From Deinococcus apachensis DSM 19763 (GTDB taxonomy: Bacteria; Deinococcota; Deinococci; Deinococcales; Deinococcaceae), in the NCBI RefSeq assembly GCF_000381345.1, contig NZ_KB906404.1, positions 122,474-186,473 of the forward strand: DNA of 64,000 nt, given 5' to 3'. Below the pieces are notes generated by a model, which saw only the letters and a list, made by a program, of their open reading frames with translations, did no database searches and had not been told where the DNA came from. Below are positions 53,419-64,000 of this stretch, piece by piece (position 1 is the stretch's first letter; each line of letters opens with the position of its first letter). The position numbers and the translations under genes were made by a program.

Positions 53419-53522
53419 CTCCTCTTGGTCAAGTGGGGCAGGGCGACCAACAGCCTCTTGAGGGCGGCCCGCACCCCGGACAGGAGCCTTCTCAGGAAGT
53501 GCGACTGGGCCAAGGAGCAGAC

Positions 53523-53726
<204 letters not shown>

Positions 53727-53731
53727 TCTAG

Positions 53732-54091
<360 letters not shown>

Positions 54092-54103
54092 GCGAAGGAT
54101 GAA

Positions 54104-54138
54104 GAAAAACCGCCCCCCACCGTGGGGGCGGTTTTTTG
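54104..54138 (+). terminator. Intrinsic terminator of rpmI-rplT
   Basis: AAAACCGCCCCCAC-type stem (CCGCCCCCCAC/GTGGGGGCGG) followed by TTTTTT at 54132-54137. Confidence 0.92.
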
Positions 54139-54231
54139 TGACCGTGGGCGAGGAGGGAGGAAAGGAAATTGCGGGCGGCTGAGCGTTTTCCCGCTACCGA
54201 TGAGTTGTCTCCGTCGCTTACGCTGTACCCC

Positions 54232-54987
54232 ATGAGCGTGATCCTGGGCATCGACATTGGCGGGAGCGGCATCAAGGGAGCGCCGGTGGACACTTCGAGT
54301 GGCAAGTTGACCGCCGAACGGCACCGTATTCCCACCCCCGAGGGCGCGCGGCCCGACGCGGTCAAGGACGTGGTGGCCGAACTCGTGCGGCATTTCGGGC
54401 ACCAGGGACCGGTCGGCGTGACGTTCCCCGGCATCGTGCAACACGGCAAGACGCTAAGCGCGGCCAACGTGGACAAGGGCTGGATCGGGCTGGACGCCGA
54501 CGCCCTCTTCACCCAGGCGACTGGGCGCGACGTGACCCTGATCAACGACGCCGACGCGGCGGGCCTCGCCGAGGCGCAGTTCGGGGCCGGGGCGGGCGTG
54601 TCCGGCGTGGTCATGCTGCTGACCTTCGGCACCGGGATTGGCAGCGCGCTCATCCACGACGGCATCCTCGTGCCAAACACCGAACTCGGGCACCTGTGGC
54701 TCAAGGGCGACCGTGAGGCCGAGGCGTGGGCTTCGGACCGCGCCCGCGAGCGCGACGACCTGAACTGGAAGCAGTGGGCCAAGCGTGCCAGCACCTACCT
54801 CCAGCACGTCGAGGGCCTCTTTTCCCCCGACCTCTTCATCATCGGCGGTGGCATCAGCAAGAAGGCCGAGAAGTGGCAGGAGCATGTCAAGACCGAGCGG
54901 ACCAAACTGGTGCCCGCCGCCCTCCAGAACGAGGCTGGAATCGTCGGCGCGGCAATGATGGCGGGCCGCCGGGCACAGGGGCGCTGA
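54232..54987 (+). CDS. ppgK: Polyphosphate glucokinase
   Basis: A 251-aa ROK-type kinase that phosphorylates glucose from polyphosphate (and ATP). Motifs: phosphate-1 [16 protein letters not shown], catalytic [36 protein letters not shown] and [16 protein letters not shown] 54232 lies 7 nt after TACGCT. With amylosucrase and the ABC importers it fits sugar use; glucose released by glucan turnover would enter glycolysis here. Confidence 0.93.
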   Translation: MSVILGIDIGGSGIKGAPVDTSSGKLTAERHRIPTPEGARPDAVKDVVAELVRHFGHQGPVGVTFPGIVQHGKTLSAANVDKGWIGLDADALFTQATGRDVTLINDADAAGLAEAQFGAGAGVSGVVMLLTFGTGIGSALIHDGILVPNTELGHLWLKGDREAEAWASDRARERDDLNWKQWAKRASTYLQHVEGLFSPDLFIIGGGISKKAEKWQEHVKTERTKLVPAALQNEAGIVGAAMMAGRRAQGR

Positions 54988-55029
54988 GAGAGGGAACCCG
55001 CCCGTCCCCACCTCCGTAATGTCATCTGT

Positions 55030-55764
55030 ATGGGATTTCTCAAGAAGATGATGGCGGCGGTAGGTGTGGGTGGAGCAGCGGTGGACGCGCGGGTGCAGAA
55101 CCCGGCGGTGCGGGTCGGCGAGGAATTGACGGGCGTGGTGATCGTGCGGGGCGGGGCCATAGAGCAGCGCATTGAGCGCCTCAACCTCGGCCTGGCGACA
55201 CGCTACAAATCCGACGACTCGTACGTGACGCACACGCTGTTCTCGCAGCCCGTGGTGGGCGGTTTTGACATCAGGCCCGGCGAGACGCGGGAGGTCCCCT
55301 TCCGCCTGACCATCCCGGCGGGCACGCCCCTCACGCTGCCGGGCACCGCGGTGTGGCTGGTCACCGACGCCGACATCGCGGGGGCGATGGACCCCGGGGA
55401 CAACGACCCGCTCCAGATTCTCCCCAGCCGCGAGATGGAGGTCGTGATTGCGGCGGCGGACCTCCTGGGCTTCCGGCTGAGTGCCAGCGAGGTGGAGTAC
55501 CACCACGGGCGCATCGTGCAGGAACTCAGCTTCCGGCCCCCCTACGGCCAGTACCGGATCAGCGAGCTGGAGATGATGATGTTCCCCGCATCCGGCGGCC
55601 TCGACGTGATCCTGGAGGTGGACCGCCGCGCGACCGGCCTCGCCAGCCTGTTCACCTCGGAATTCGAGCAGAAGGGCCGCTGGCACGTGCCCGCCGGGCT
55701 GCTCGCGGGGGGGCCGGACGCCGTCGCCCGCGAGTTGCAGGCGCGGGTGCAGCGGCTGAGCTAG
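55030..55764 (+). CDS. Spo0M-like arrestin-fold protein
   Basis: A 244-aa protein of the SpoOM family: MGFLKKMMAAVGVGGAAVDARVQNPAVRVGEELTGVVIVRGG, and LPGTAVWLVTDADIAGAMDPGDND, which are typical. The fold is arrestin-like. Role outside sporulating bacteria is unclear, since Deinococcus does not sporulate. ATG 55030 lies 7 nt after TAATGT. Confidence 0.88.
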   Translation: MGFLKKMMAAVGVGGAAVDARVQNPAVRVGEELTGVVIVRGGAIEQRIERLNLGLATRYKSDDSYVTHTLFSQPVVGGFDIRPGETREVPFRLTIPAGTPLTLPGTAVWLVTDADIAGAMDPGDNDPLQILPSREMEVVIAAADLLGFRLSASEVEYHHGRIVQELSFRPPYGQYRISELEMMMFPASGGLDVILEVDRRATGLASLFTSEFEQKGRWHVPAGLLAGGPDAVARELQARVQRLS

Positions 55765-55841
55765 GCGGTCGGGAGGGGGGAACCGGCGAGCGATACGTCG
55801 GTTCCCTCGCCTCTTGAGGACGGCGCGGCAGAATGCGGGCC

Positions 55842-57011
55842 ATGACTGTGCCCCCAACTCCCGACGCCCACGCCCCCGAACTCCTTTCCTGCGACGTGCT
55901 GTACACCGGGATCGGGGGCGGGCACGCACCGGGCGGGGTGGTGGTGGCGAACGGCGTGATCGCGGCGGCGGGCGACCCGGCGACCCTGCGGGCGAGCTAT
56001 CCCCACGCGCGGGAGCGAAGAGCAGGCGAGATCATCGCCCCACCCCCCGTCAACGCGCACACGCACCTCGATATGAGCGCCTACGAGTTCCAGGCCATGC
56101 CCTACTTCCGCTGGATTCCCGGGGTTGTCATCGCCCAGCGGGAGAAGCGGGGGGTGGCGGGTGCCCTGGCCGGAGCGGAGGAACTCGCGCGGCTGGGGGT
56201 GGGCGCGGTGGGGGACATCGTGTGGTCGCCGGAGGTCATGGACGGGTTGCAGGCGAGGACCGACCTCGGCGGTGTCCTCTATTTCGAGGTGATCGGCCCC
56301 TTTCCCGGGCGCGCCGACGAGATTTTCCGCGGCGTCCGCGAACGGGTGGAGGCGTGGCGGAGGCGGGAGCGGCCCGGCGGGCCCCGGGTCGGCCTCTCGC
56401 CGCACACGCCCTTCAACGTCAGCCACCGCCTGATGCGCCTTGTGACCGAGTACGCGGCGGGGGAGGGCCTGCCTATGCAGATTCACGTGGCCGAGCATCC
56501 GGCCGAACTGGACCTGTTTCAGCGGGGCGGCGGCCCCATCTGGGAGAACCGGATGCCTGCCCTCTACCCGGAGACGCTGGCTGAGGTGATCGGGCGGGAG
56601 CCGCAGCCCGACCTCACCCCCGTCCGCTACCTTGACGAACTGGGCGTTCTGGCGGCCCGGCCCACCCTGGTCCATATGGTGAACGTGACGGCGGACGATA
56701 TTGCGCGGGTCGCCCGTGCCGGGTGCCCGGTCGTGACCTGTCCGCGCTCCAACGCTCACCTGGAGTGCGGCACCTTTCCCTGGGCGGCGTTCGCGGCGGC
56801 GGGGGTGGAGGTCGCGCTGGGAACGGATTCCGTCGCCAGCGGGGGCAGCCTTGACGTGCGTGAGGACGTGGCCTTCGCCCGCCATCTCTACCCCGACCTC
56901 GACCCCCGGCTGCTCGTGCGGGCGGCGGTCAAGGGGGGACACCGGGTGACCGGGACGCCGACCCCGCAACTCCGCCGGGGGGAGAGCTGGCACGCGCACT
57001 ATGTCTGGTGA
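55842..57011 (+). CDS. mqnX: Amidohydrolase, probable aminofutalosine deaminase
   Basis: A 389-aa metal-dependent deaminase. Metal ligands: NAHTHLD (HxH), QIHVAEHPAE (His), LVHMVNVT (His) and LGTDSVAS (Asp). PRSNAHLECGTFPW resembles cytosine/adenosine-type deaminases. Deinococcus makes menaquinone by the futalosine route with a separate aminofutalosine deaminase, which this protein resembles; I infer this role by sequence type. ATG 55842 was picked over 55833 because CAGAAT lies 7 nt before it. Confidence 0.72.
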   Translation: MTVPPTPDAHAPELLSCDVLYTGIGGGHAPGGVVVANGVIAAAGDPATLRASYPHARERRAGEIIAPPPVNAHTHLDMSAYEFQAMPYFRWIPGVVIAQREKRGVAGALAGAEELARLGVGAVGDIVWSPEVMDGLQARTDLGGVLYFEVIGPFPGRADEIFRGVRERVEAWRRRERPGGPRVGLSPHTPFNVSHRLMRLVTEYAAGEGLPMQIHVAEHPAELDLFQRGGGPIWENRMPALYPETLAEVIGREPQPDLTPVRYLDELGVLAARPTLVHMVNVTADDIARVARAGCPVVTCPRSNAHLECGTFPWAAFAAAGVEVALGTDSVASGGSLDVREDVAFARHLYPDLDPRLLVRAAVKGGHRVTGTPTPQLRRGESWHAHYVW

Positions 57012-57071
57012 TGTGCTATCCTCCCAGGGTTGCCCGTCACGCACACCTGACGTGACGGAGGAGGAAAAGAC

Positions 57072-57293
<222 letters not shown>

Positions 57294-57307
57294 GGCGCCA
57301 AGCCTCT

Positions 57308-57341
57308 GGTCGCCCTGCCGTCATGGTGGGGCGATTTTTTG
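57308..57341 (+). terminator. Intrinsic terminator after rpmE
   Basis: TCGCCC (57310-57315) pairs with GGGCGA (57329-57334), followed by TTTTTT. Confidence 0.85.
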
Positions 57342-57396
57342 TGGCAGGGGCCGGGGAGATGTCGTGCTGAGCGGAACATTCCGGCATCCGGTTGGA

Positions 57397-57432
57397 CCCT
57401 TCGTGGAGTTTGCCCCCCAGCGCAGCGAAGGG
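57397..57432. repeat. Short inverted repeat CCCTTCG/CGAAGGG
   Basis: CCCTTCG (57397-57403) and CGAAGGG (57426-57432), followed by GCTCAGGGTGACAGG. Sequences of this kind are scattered between genes in many high-GC bacteria. The rest of 57342-57567 shows no gene. Confidence 0.45.
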
Positions 57433-57567
57433 CTCAGGGTGACAGGGCCTCCTCAGCTCGTCCTGACGAACGCCTCAGCAAAAGCCCTCGCCCCCTCGTT
57501 CCGCCGTCCGGGGAGGCTCCCCGTCCCCGGTCCCCGTTCCTCCCGTCCCTCTGCCATAATCCCCCCC

Positions 57568-58179
<612 letters not shown>

Positions 58180-58285
58180 GGGCTCCGGCCGCCCCACCTC
58201 CCGTCCAGACCACCCCCCAGTTTTCACGTCAAACTTTTCATCAATGTCTTAAACTATGGGGGCCTGAACAGCACACGGAGGGCCC

Positions 58286-59401
58286 TTGACCAACCCCCCC
58301 CAGCATCCCCCACCGCAGTACGAGGCCGCTTTCTGGCAGACATCGCAACGGCGCATGTTCGCCCTGCTGGTGGCGTTCGGGACCCTGGCCTGCGTGGGCG
58401 CCCTATGGGCCCAGGCCCCCAGGTTCGACCCGCTGGACCGGGTGGCGCTGCCCGCGCTGGCGCTGATCCTGCTGGGGCTGCAACTCGCGCTGCTGCTGCG
58501 GTGGCTGACGGTCGGGGTGGCGGCCACCATCGCCTACGGGATGACCAGCGTGTATTTCCTGCTCGCGTTGGAGCAGCAGTTCCGAGTGTTCGCACCGCAG
58601 GTTCGAATGCTCAGCGAGAGTACGTACTGGTTTCCAGTGCTCTACGCCGGGGCCTTCCTGCTGTACTCCCCCCGGCGGGCGGCGTGGCTGGCCGGAATCA
58701 CGTACCTGCTCGCGTTCGCGGTGTGCGTGTATCACCTGCTCACCGGCCCCTCGGCGGGGGACCCGCGGCTGGTGGGGGCGGTCGCGCAATTCCTGCTGGT
58801 GGGGGCGGTCATGATCATCGTGCAGGCGACCTTCGGGGCGCAGCGGGTGCAACTGCTCGCCGAGCGCGCGGCGGCCTACCGCGACACCCTGACCGGGCTC
58901 GCCAACCGCCGCGCCGCCGAGGAACGCCTCTCGGCCCTGGCCCAGGACGGGGAACGCTTCACCCTGGTGCTGTTCGACCTCGACCATTTCAAGGCCGTGA
59001 ACGACCAGCACGGGCACGCGACGGGCGACCTCGTGCTGCGGGGAGTCGCGCAGGCGGCGCAAGGCACGCTGCCCCGTGGCGGCGTCGCGGCCCGCTGGGG
59101 CGGCGAGGAATTCCTCCTGATCCTGCCCGTTCTCAGCACCCGGCAGGTGCGCGAGATGCTGGACACGCTGCGGGCCCAACTGGGAGGGCAGCGCCACGGC
59201 GAGGTCACCGGCATCACCGCCAGTTTCGGCGTCGCCACCGCGCGGGAGGGCGAACACCCTGACGTCGTGCTCGCCCGGGCCGACGCGGCCATGTACGCCG
59301 CCAAGCACCGGGGCCGCAACGACGTGCAGCACGCGGACCTCCAGCGCACCCACCACGGCGGCCTGCTGGAGCCTTTCCCCGAGGACCACGGGCCGGGCTA
59401 A
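58286..59401 (+). CDS. Membrane diguanylate cyclase (GGDEF)
   Basis: Makes cyclic di-GMP from two GTP. The 371-aa protein has five or six N-terminal membrane helices (to about residue 195) and a C-terminal GGDEF domain (AYRDTLTGLANRRAAEERL, VLFDLDHFKAVNDQHGHATGD, ARWGGEEFLLILP). The signature is intact. No clear RxxD inhibitory site precedes it. It starts with TTG 58286 behind GGAGGGC, which is unusual here. It converges on the LacI gene. Confidence 0.92.
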   Translation: MTNPPQHPPPQYEAAFWQTSQRRMFALLVAFGTLACVGALWAQAPRFDPLDRVALPALALILLGLQLALLLRWLTVGVAATIAYGMTSVYFLLALEQQFRVFAPQVRMLSESTYWFPVLYAGAFLLYSPRRAAWLAGITYLLAFAVCVYHLLTGPSAGDPRLVGAVAQFLLVGAVMIIVQATFGAQRVQLLAERAAAYRDTLTGLANRRAAEERLSALAQDGERFTLVLFDLDHFKAVNDQHGHATGDLVLRGVAQAAQGTLPRGGVAARWGGEEFLLILPVLSTRQVREMLDTLRAQLGGQRHGEVTGITASFGVATAREGEHPDVVLARADAAMYAAKHRGRNDVQHADLQRTHHGGLLEPFPEDHGPG

Positions 59402-59410
59402 GACTCCCCT

Positions 59411-60406
<996 letters not shown>

Positions 60407-60431
60407 TGTGTGCCCACCATACCCCGGCCCG

Positions 60432-60445
60432 TGGAACCTGTTCCA
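60432..60445. promoter_or_regulatory. LacI-type operator at the lacI promoter
   Basis: TGGAACCTGTTCCA: the halves TGGAAC and GTTCCA are perfect complements around CT. It matches TGNAANCGNTTNCA except for T instead of G in the centre. It covers the -35 region of the lacI-type gene. Confidence 0.65.
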
Positions 60446-60567
60446 CCATTTTGGCCTGGGCGCGGGTCGGGGGGGACAATCCGGCCCGGGCGGCGCCGCT
60501 AGACTCCGGGGGAACGGGTCTTCCCACCCCCCTCGCTTCCCTGTTCATTCCCAGGAGGCTTTCCCGC

Positions 60568-61065
60568 ATGTCCAGACCCACCCCCCTGCTCGCGGCCCTC
60601 GCGCTCGCGGCGATCCTGCTGCCCGCGGCGGCGGGGCACGCCGACCACGGCGCGGCGGTCTCGGCTCCGGCCCCCCAGCCCCGGATCTCCGCCCGCCCGC
60701 TGGCCCTCACCGCACAGGGCGCGACCGTTGTGGCCGTGCCACCCGGCGCGACCGAGACGAGCGCCTTCCTGACGCTGAGAAATACGGGCCAGGCGCCCAT
60801 CGTCCTTACGGGTGTCCGCACCCCGCTCGCCCGCCACGCGATGCTGATGATCACCCGGCGGGACCTCCAGGGTTTGACGGGCATGAGCGGGGTCAACACC
60901 CTCACCGTCGCAGCGGGCAGCACCCTGCGGATGGGGCCGGACGGCGACCACCTCATGCTGATGGACCTGACGCGCGTTCCTAAAGTAGGGGAGAAGGTGC
61001 CCCTGACGCTGACCACCCGGGACGGCCGCAGCCTCACTGTGAGCGCCGTCGTCCGCAAGCCCTGA
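60568..61065 (+). CDS. PCu(A)C copper chaperone
   Basis: Periplasmic copper carrier that helps metallate the CuA site of cytochrome oxidase. The 165-aa protein has a signal MSRPTPLLAALALAAILLPAAAGHA, then the PCuAC fold with the H(M)X10MX21HXM-like residues HAMLMI and HLMLMDL. ATG 60568 follows AGGAGG. First gene of an operon with SCO and CtaG-like genes. Confidence 0.9.
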   Translation: MSRPTPLLAALALAAILLPAAAGHADHGAAVSAPAPQPRISARPLALTAQGATVVAVPPGATETSAFLTLRNTGQAPIVLTGVRTPLARHAMLMITRRDLQGLTGMSGVNTLTVAAGSTLRMGPDGDHLMLMDLTRVPKVGEKVPLTLTTRDGRSLTVSAVVRKP

Positions 61066-61083
61066 TCCCCGGAAAGGACTCCC

Positions 61084-61746
61084 GTGACCGACCTGCCCGC
61101 CCCTGCTCCCGCCCCCGCCGCGCGGCCCTGGTACGTGTCCGCCCTGCTGGCCGCCGCCTCGGTCGTGCTCGTGCTGGGCGGCGCGTGGGTGTTCGCGCGG
61201 CTCAGGAGCCCCTTCCCCTTCTACGGCACGGCGTACACCCCACCCCCAGCCGCCCAGACCTTCAGCGGCACCGACCAGAACGGCCAGCCCTGGACCTTCC
61301 GGCCGGGGGGCACGGGCCGCACCACCGCCCTCTTCTTCGGCTTCACCCACTGCCCGAACATCTGCCCCCTCACCCTGGCGTACCTGGAAAAGGCCCGCGA
61401 GGCCCTGCCACCCCAGGAACGGGATCGCTTCGACATCGTCCTCGTCAGCGTGGACCCGGCCCGCGACACTCCCGCCCGTTTAAAGGAGTACGTGGAGTTT
61501 TTCGGCAAGGCGACGGGGGTGCAGGTGCCTGAATCCGCCCTCTCGCAGGTCGCCCGGAACTACGGCGTTGCCTACCAGAAGGCGGACGTGAAGAGCCCGA
61601 CCAATTATCAGATCAACCACACGACCGCCACGTACCTGATCGACGCCTCCGGCCGCCTGCGGGTGCTGTGGGACTACACCCAGCTCACCCAGGTGGACCG
61701 GGTGGTGCGCGACCTGCGCCACGTGTTGGAGAACTCTCCCTCATGA
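61084..61746 (+). CDS. SCO1/SenC copper-insertion protein
   Basis: Membrane-anchored thioredoxin-fold protein that delivers copper to cytochrome c oxidase, 220 aa. One N-terminal helix (YVSALLAAASVVLVLGGAWVFA), CxxxC motif CPNIC at residues 90 and 94, and the third ligand His 179 (INHTTATYLID). GTG 61084 has GGAAAGGA upstream. It overlaps the next gene by 4 nt (ATGA). Confidence 0.93.
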   Translation: MTDLPAPAPAPAARPWYVSALLAAASVVLVLGGAWVFARLRSPFPFYGTAYTPPPAAQTFSGTDQNGQPWTFRPGGTGRTTALFFGFTHCPNICPLTLAYLEKAREALPPQERDRFDIVLVSVDPARDTPARLKEYVEFFGKATGVQVPESALSQVARNYGVAYQKADVKSPTNYQINHTTATYLIDASGRLRVLWDYTQLTQVDRVVRDLRHVLENSPS

Positions 61747-62564
61747 GTGCCCCCGACCTGAACCCCGGCCTGGCGGACCTCCTCGCCCTGCGCTTCGACC
61801 CCCTGGTGTGGCTGCCCGTGCTGGCGGTCTCCGGCTTTTACGTGTGGCGCTTCGTTCAGGCTCGCCGCACCCCCGCCGGACAGGCCCGCTGGCCGATCTG
61901 GAAGGCCATGCTGTTCGGGCTGGGCATCGTGCTGCTCCTCCTCGCCACGCAGACCGCCGCTGTCACCCTCACCCTGAACAGCATGGCGCTGTACATGGGC
62001 CGCCTGATGGTCCTCGCGGAGGTCGTGCCCCCGCTGCTGATCCTGGGCCTGCCGCGCGGAATTGCCCTTGACCCGCGCCGTCCCCTGGGCCGGGTGCTCG
62101 GCGTGCTGCTCGACCCCTGGGTGGCGCTCGCCGTGTGGGCCGCCGTCATCATCTTCTGGAACATTCCCGCGGGCTTCAACGCCTCGGTGGTCACCAACAC
62201 GGCCGCCGCGCTCCTGCCCGTGCTGTACCTGCTGAGCAGCCTGCTCGTGTGGGGCGTCGTGTTGCGGCCCCTGCCGAGCGTGCAGCCCGCCCACATTGGC
62301 TCGCGCGGGTGGTTCGGCCTGATCGCCGGGCTTCCCATGATGGCTGTTGCCGCCGTGTGGCTGTACTCGCGGCAGGTGCTGTACAGCCCCTATGTGGGCG
62401 CGCTGTGCCTGTGGAACCTCTCGCCGCTGGAGAACCAGCAGATCAGCGGCTGGATCATGATGCTGGCGGGCCTCCCGGCGACGGGGCTCGCCCTGGTGCA
62501 ACTGATGGCGTGGCTCATCCAACTCGCCGACAGCGGGACGCAGCCCCCGGCGGCGCGCGGATAA
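61743..62564 (+). CDS. Cytochrome c oxidase assembly protein, CtaG (caa3) type
   Basis: A 273-aa membrane protein with seven or so helices of the CtaG/Cox11-substitute family found with caa3 oxidases. Characteristic segments: FDPLVWLPVLAVSGFYVWRF, YMGRLMVLAEVVPPLLILGLP and SPLENQQISGWIMMLAGLP. Translationally coupled to the SCO gene. Together with PCuAC this forms a copper-site assembly operon ended by a terminator. Confidence 0.88.
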   Translation: MSAPDLNPGLADLLALRFDPLVWLPVLAVSGFYVWRFVQARRTPAGQARWPIWKAMLFGLGIVLLLLATQTAAVTLTLNSMALYMGRLMVLAEVVPPLLILGLPRGIALDPRRPLGRVLGVLLDPWVALAVWAAVIIFWNIPAGFNASVVTNTAAALLPVLYLLSSLLVWGVVLRPLPSVQPAHIGSRGWFGLIAGLPMMAVAAVWLYSRQVLYSPYVGALCLWNLSPLENQQISGWIMMLAGLPATGLALVQLMAWLIQLADSGTQPPAARG

Positions 62565-62572
62565 AAGGGAAG

Positions 62573-62620
62573 GCAGGAGGGGCGGAGTACTTTGATAGGG
62601 TCCCCGCCCCTCCTGCTTTC
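62573..62620. terminator. Terminator between the CtaG and DUF1802 genes
   Basis: GCAGGAGGGGCGG (62573-62585) pairs with CCGCCCCTCCTGC (62604-62616), 13 bp perfect, followed by TTTC. It serves the sco operon and perhaps the converging gene. Confidence 0.8.
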
Positions 62621-62653
62621 TGCGATGAACTGAGGTGAATTACCTTCACCCGT

Positions 62654-63220
<567 letters not shown>

Positions 63221-63249
63221 GGGGAGAGGGTAGCGTGGGGGAGGAGAAT

Positions 63250-63273
63250 GAAAAACCGCCCCGGAGGGCGGCT
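63250..63273 (-). terminator. Terminator of the pilin gene
   Basis: On the minus strand CCGCCC and GGGCGG form a 6-bp stem around TCCG, followed by TTTTT. It sits 18 bp after the pilin stop. Confidence 0.8.
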
Positions 63274-63291
63274 CGGATTTGGATACGACTG

Positions 63292-63711
63292 TTATTTGGC
63301 GGCGGTCATGGTCATGGGGCTCTTGCCAGCACTGCCGCCCGCATAGGTTACAACCACCGAGTACTGAGCGGGAGTAGCTGCGGTAGTCCCGGAGGCTGCC
63401 GCTGCCGCCGTGTTCGAGCACGTAACGTTACTGATGGGGGCGGGAGCATTGACACGTGCAGTTTCGGTATCCGCCGTCACAGTAACTATGCCGCTCGCAT
63501 AAGCGCAGGTGGGCGCGGTACCACTGGTGTTGCCAACTTCCGTTGCAGCCATCGCGTTCAGGACCTGACGGCCAACACTCGCGGCGGCCGTGTCGTTAGC
63601 CTTGGTCCGTGCGCCCAGCAGGCTGGGGATTAGCACTGCCGCGAGAATACCAATGATGGCGATGACGATCAGCAGTTCGATCAGGGTAAAGCCTTGGGTT
63701 CCGTTCTTCAT
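63292..63711 (-). CDS. Type IV pilin-like protein
   Basis: A 139-aa prepilin. The leader MKNGTQG is followed by [25 protein letters not shown], with the prepilin-peptidase site G/FTLIE and Glu at +5. The globular part is small and has two Cys (APTCAYASG and NVTCSNT) for the usual disulfide. ATG 63711 follows AGGAG, but this site lies at the junction with an inserted element 12 bp upstream. Roles could be pili or DNA uptake. Confidence 0.93.
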   Translation of the reverse strand: MKNGTQGFTLIELLIVIAIIGILAAVLIPSLLGARTKANDTAAASVGRQVLNAMAATEVGNTSGTAPTCAYASGIVTVTADTETARVNAPAPISNVTCSNTAAAAASGTTAATPAQYSVVVTYAGGSAGKSPMTMTAAK

Positions 63712-63723
63712 AGGGTCTCCTAG

Positions 63724-64000
63724 TACTACAGCCGCAGTTAGTGGGAGGAGAGCCAGCGTTGCTGACGGCGGATGTGACTGCGTTTGGCTTGTGCCTGGTG
63801 GTGGCGTCGCCACCACGACCAGCTCCACACCCTGGCCTTTGACGTGATCTGAGGCAAGACCAGGAGCAGGAGACGTCGCACCTCGGGGACGGTCAACGGG
63901 ATGAGGTCTTCGTCACTCGCCTCCCCCCCTTTTTCTCGCGGGCCGTGACCACGGTCAGAAAGGCGTGGGCGAGCATGGCTAACGTGATGTGCCGGTACCA
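63724..64000 (-). mobile_element. IS701-like element, 3' end with frameshifted transposase
   Basis: Reading the minus strand from the window edge gives [22 protein letters not shown], then after a run of five A and seven G (63923-63934 on the plus strand) the sequence continues in another frame as [26 protein letters not shown] to a TAA at 63738-63740. This resembles the C-terminus of IS701-type transposases. The element seems to end near 63724, next to CTAG, a fit to the YTAR target. The shift may be programmed or a disabling mutation. The rest lies outside the window. Confidence 0.65.

Overview
The window is typical Deinococcus chromosome: high GC, many TANNNT boxes 5-9 nt upstream of ATG/GTG starts (leaderless style), an Rsr (Ro60) gene, polyphosphate glucokinase, an aminofutalosine-deaminase-type enzyme, and an amylosucrase strongly resembling the Deinococcus geothermalis enzyme. 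No rRNA, CRISPR array or prophage block is visible. Species cannot be fixed from this sequence alone.

Layout: 1-7960 carries the 3' part of thrS, a lipoprotein phosphodiesterase, tRNA-Cys and tRNA-Val, then two secreted lipoproteins (a large DUF11-type protein and a CAP protein). 8250-11030 holds small stress-type or unknown genes, a LinB-like nucleotidyltransferase and a TetR regulator. 11098-15310 is a maltose-type ABC importer operon without ATPase. 15640-30000 is mixed housekeeping: MFS pump, rsmB, deoD, MerR plus aldo/keto reductase, LuxR plus HtrA-like protease, nitronate monooxygenase plus GNAT, subtilisin-like protease and a deacetylase. 30325-38504 has prfC with a SWIM/SNF2 helicase gene, a peptidase pair and purU.

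The most unusual stretch is 38786-40168. About 1.4 kb without protein genes is packed with alternating tRNA, tRNA-like and Y-RNA-like elements (seven tRNA or tRNA-like, seven Y-like by my reading) and ends 62 bp before rsr (40231-41877), the Ro60 homologue. The Y-like elements share a GGNCCGA strand, a CTTGNCC-type partner strand and a covarying helix followed by TTNYC. Three of them sit inside tRNA-shaped RNAs in place of the anticodon arm, and four have the opposite, circularly permuted topology. This looks like an expanded Ro/Y-RNA/tRNA locus.

42186-53317 holds peptidases, an esterase, an RNase H-like protein, a glycerol-3-phosphate-type ABC operon with a phosphodiesterase, a frameshifted NADAR gene and amylosucrase. 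53523-59401 has rpmI-rplT, ppgK, a Spo0M-like gene, a deaminase, rpmE, tdk and a GGDEF protein. 59411-60406 encodes a LacI-type regulator. Related 14-bp operator-like sequences (TGGAACCGTTCCCA type) lie before lacI, amylosucrase, the ugpB-type operon and the maltose operon, which suggests one sugar regulon spread over 45 kb. The window ends with a copper/cytochrome-oxidase assembly operon, a DUF1802 gene, and a type IV pilin gene whose upstream region is interrupted by an IS701-like element running off the right edge.
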